From Anaerolineales bacterium UBA6663 (GTDB lineage: Bacteria > Chloroflexota > Anaerolineae > Anaerolineales > UBA6663): a DNA stretch of 6,668 nt. Shown here one piece after another: positions 5,597-6,668 of the stretch (positions within the stretch are counted from its first letter, which is position 1; each line of letters starts with the position of its first letter). The notes beneath the pieces were generated by a model that was not told the origin of the DNA, did not search any database, and saw nothing but the letters and a program-made list of their open reading frames with translations. The translations under genes were made by a program, and so were the position numbers. Location: the NCBI GenBank assembly GCA_002455335.1, contig DKKP01000095.1, positions 8,218-14,885 of the forward strand, given 5' to 3'.

Positions 5597-5773
5597 ATGC
5601 GCGGGGTGAAGAAATCGGATCTGCCAACCCGGGTCTGCCCCGTTTGCGGGTTGCCCTTTTCATGGCGCAAGAAGTGGGCGCGCACCTGGGACTCAGTCGT
5701 GTATTGCAGCGCCGCCTGTCGCAAACGCAAAGCCATTGCACCGCAGAGGTCAACTAGGGGCGCGGCGCGATGA
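5597..5773 (+). CDS. DUF2256 family small zinc-ribbon-like protein
   Basis: The protein has 58 residues. It contains CPVC (Cys14, Cys17) and YCSAAC (Cys37, Cys41), four cysteines that can bind one zinc. Between them is the family signature [20 protein letters not shown]. The preceding [14 protein letters not shown] is also typical. DUF2256 proteins are about 40-60 residues long and uncharacterised; some are encoded near photolyase/cryptochrome-like genes, but no such gene is visible here. The ATG is 2 bases after the MFS stop (TGACGATG) and has no ribosome binding site of its own, so translation probably depends on reinitiation after the MFS gene. The last 20 bases overlap the end of the convergent nuclease-fold gene. 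The tail after Cys41 is basic ([14 protein letters not shown]) and could contact nucleic acid. Confidence 0.88.
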   Translation: MRGVKKSDLPTRVCPVCGLPFSWRKKWARTWDSVVYCSAACRKRKAIAPQRSTRGAAR

Positions 5774-6278
5774 AGACCCGCACCGTGACGCCCTCCACAT
5801 CGCGGCTCAGCGCCTGTTCGATCGCGCGGGGCGCGGCGCACAACCCGTCGGGATCGTAGATCAGGCAGGCCAGAGCCGTGCAGCCCGTGCGTGGACGATG
5901 GACCAGCCGATCGGCCGTCAGCTGCGCGCCAAGCGCCTCCGCATCCAGCCCGGGCCAGGCCCAGCGCGCCTCAAATACGACCGACTCGAGCTTGAGCCAG
6001 AAATCGCGGCGCTCCCGACCCTCGGCGTAGTCCGGCGCCCAGCTCAGCACGCGGATGTCGTCGTGCTCGAGGGCCAACATCGCGTGAGCCAGATCCTGCA
6101 AGTCGTGCTCGTCGTCAAGGCGGAGCGTCGGGCGATCGTCATGACGCCTCGTCAACTGCGCCGCGACCCGTGGCAGACGCGTGCTCAGCCGTTCGAGCAC
6201 CAGCATCTGCCGGATCCGCGTCTGCACGCCGGTGGGCCGTGTCGCGGGAGTGCCTCGTCGGTTGGGTCGTCGATCCAT
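5754..6278 (-). CDS. DpnII/MboI-like PD-(D/E)XK fold protein with altered active site
   Basis: The protein has 174 residues from the ATG at 6278. The frame contains [14 protein letters not shown] (55-68), [21 protein letters not shown] (~73-93), [21 protein letters not shown] (~100-120) and CLIYDPDG (138-145), ending in a hydrophobic strand (VTVRVFIAP). This matches, block by block, a widespread group of DpnII/MboI-type PD-(D/E)XK proteins, which as I recall them read DEYDVQDLL..., SYAGGSSRxDF, (I/V)xExKxTRxGL and FVYDPEG. The catalytic Asp is kept (Asp92) and so is the Glu (Glu103), but the Lys of ExK is Arg105, and GGSS is replaced by EGRE. Nuclease activity is therefore doubtful; a binding or inhibitory role is possible. 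I chose this start because GGAG lies 9 bases upstream and a -10-like TATGCT (6315-6310) 32 bases upstream. The frame extends to an ATG at 6452, but those 58 residues are Arg/Pro-rich and unlike the family. No partner methyltransferase gene is present. Confidence 0.75.
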   Translation of the reverse strand: MDRRPNRRGTPATRPTGVQTRIRQMLVLERLSTRLPRVAAQLTRRHDDRPTLRLDDEHDLQDLAHAMLALEHDDIRVLSWAPDYAEGRERRDFWLKLESVVFEARWAWPGLDAEALGAQLTADRLVHRPRTGCTALACLIYDPDGLCAAPRAIEQALSRDVEGVTVRVFIAPRP

Positions 6279-6508
6279 GGGGTCGTGCTCCGAGAAACGC
6301 CTTTCACCAAGCATACCCGAGTCGCTCATGCGCCGAATGTCCTGCCCATGAACCGTGTGCGCCGGCAGGTTTTGGCAGCGTGGGATTCTCAGCCGTAGAT
6401 ATCGCGGATGACGTAGACGCCGCTCGATCGGCGGCCATGGTGGAACTCGCATGCCCTCCGATCTACGACGAACCTATCCACGAATTCTCCGCAGCCCGCG
6501 GCAAAAGC

Positions 6509-6546
6509 GCACGTCACGTGCCTGCACACCCGTGCCCCAGGGCACG
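6509..6546. promoter_or_regulatory. Cluster of two palindromes, operator candidate for the MalT-like regulator gene
   Basis: GCACGT-C-ACGTGC (6509-6521) and CGTGCCC-CA-GGGCACG (6531-6546) are both perfect inverted repeats built from CGTGC/GCACG half-sites. GCACGTC occurs at 6509-6515 and 6542-6548, 33 bases apart, about three helical turns. The second palindrome covers the place where a -35 element would be expected for the TACGAT at 6558-6563. ACCCGTGCC at 6528-6536 also occurs in the inverted repeat before the MFS gene (4417-4425). Confidence 0.45.
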
Positions 6547-6557
6547 TCGTTCTGGCG

Positions 6558-6563
6558 TACGAT
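6558..6563 (+). promoter_or_regulatory. -10 element candidate for the MalT-like regulator gene, implying a very short or absent leader
   Basis: TACGAT ends 9 bases before the ATG at 6573, so the transcript would start at or within about 3 bases of the start codon. No ribosome binding site precedes that ATG, in keeping with a leaderless mRNA. No -35 consensus is found at 17-18 bases upstream, where the palindrome lies instead. Confidence 0.35.
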
Positions 6564-6572
6564 TGGGCAGCC

Positions 6573-6668
6573 ATGATCCCGCCCCTGCTCACGACCAGGC
6601 TGCATCGCCCTTCGCTGCGCGCGCACCACGTCAGCCGGCCACGGCTCGTCGAGCGCCTGCGGGCGGCG
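6573..6668 (+). CDS. N-terminus of a MalT-like, ATP-dependent LuxR family transcriptional regulator (3' end outside window)
   Basis: Thirty-two codons are visible, MIPPLLTTRLHRPSLRAHHV followed by SRPRLVERLRAA, and the frame is open at the window edge. This matches the conserved opening of large MalT/LuxR regulators, LLxTKLxxPxxRxxxVxRxRLxxxL, which precedes the Walker A of an NTPase domain. In complete members (around 900 residues) this is followed by an NTPase module, TPR repeats and a C-terminal LuxR helix-turn-helix. Such proteins are numerous in Chloroflexota and activate transcription on binding an inducer and ATP. The signal it responds to cannot be inferred. The start is fixed by the family motif beginning directly after the ATG. 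Transcription diverges from the nuclease-fold gene. Confidence 0.83.
   Translation, partial: MIPPLLTTRLHRPSLRAHHVSRPRLVERLRAA

Larger units (their letters stand above)
6279..6572. promoter_or_regulatory. Divergent intergenic region between the nuclease-fold gene and the MalT-like regulator gene
   Basis: The region is 294 bases long. On the minus strand, TATGCT (6315-6310) is a -10 candidate for the nuclease-fold gene, giving a leader of about 25 bases. On the + strand, TACGAT (6558-6563) is a -10 candidate for the regulator gene. Two palindromes lie at 6509-6521 and 6531-6546. The middle part (about 6320-6500) shows no RNA gene or repeat that I can support. A minus-strand open frame (6592-6389) crosses it, but has no ribosome binding site and overlaps the regulator's start. 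Confidence 0.5.

Noticed and set aside
4505..5753. Long minus-strand open frames opposite the MFS gene
   Set aside because: They are antisense frames kept open by high GC; their translations are Arg/Pro/Ala/Asp/His-rich without hydrophobic pattern or known motifs.
6279..6452. N-terminal extension of the nuclease-fold gene to an ATG at 6452 with GGAGGG directly before it
   Set aside because: The GGAGG is only 2 bases from the ATG, too close to function well. The 58 extra residues are Arg/Pro-rich with no resemblance to the family, and a better-spaced GGAG supports 6278.
6389..6592. Minus-strand open frame of 67 codons in the divergent spacer, with a coding-like C-terminal end (FHHGRRSSGVYVIRDIYG)
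   Set aside because: It overlaps the well-supported MalT-like start, its N-terminal half is Cys/Arg-rich without pattern, and no ribosome binding site is seen. The end alone is not enough to call a gene.
1..6668. CRISPR array, tRNA, rRNA or complete insertion sequence
   Set aside because: No regularly spaced repeats, cloverleaf, rRNA-like segment, or transposase with terminal inverted repeats was found on either strand.

Overview
The window is GC-rich bacterial DNA, probably from a member of the Chloroflexota (Anaerolineae-like). The clues are Pro/Thr-rich linkers behind lipoprotein signal peptides, a MalT-type (LuxR family) regulator with the N-terminus usual in that phylum, and several secreted or membrane proteins that look lineage-specific. 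This is inferred from protein character, not from a marker gene. No rRNA, tRNA or CRISPR array was seen.

Layout: (a) 1-309 (+) is the 3' end of a gene encoding a probably exported protein, followed by a hairpin. (b) 448-996 (+) encodes a small, less GC-rich multi-spanning membrane protein. (c) 997-1182 has no complete gene, but holds a short minus-strand reading-frame remnant that resembles an IS110-type transposase segment. (d) 1183-4348 (-) is a compact series of genes, read in the order FlaR-like P-loop kinase, a possible 19-residue peptide with an excellent ribosome binding site, a 202-207 aa protein of unknown function, a 74 aa single-span membrane protein, and two lipoproteins. (e) A 91-base divergent promoter region with a perfect 11-bp inverted repeat separates this series from (f) an MFS transporter (4440-5594, +) and a DUF2256 zinc-ribbon-like protein (5597-5773, +). 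(g) Converging on these and overlapping by 20 bp is a minus-strand gene for a DpnII/MboI-like PD-(D/E)XK fold protein whose catalytic Lys appears replaced by Arg. (h) A 294-bp divergent spacer with two palindromes leads to the first 32 codons of a MalT-like regulator that runs off the window at 6668.

The most likely undescribed unit is the minus-strand envelope series 1183-3753. It has a cytosolic protein, a one-span membrane protein with a helical tail, and two lipoproteins that would sit on the outer face of the membrane. Its function cannot be read from the sequence. The hexamer CGATCG is strongly over-represented throughout.
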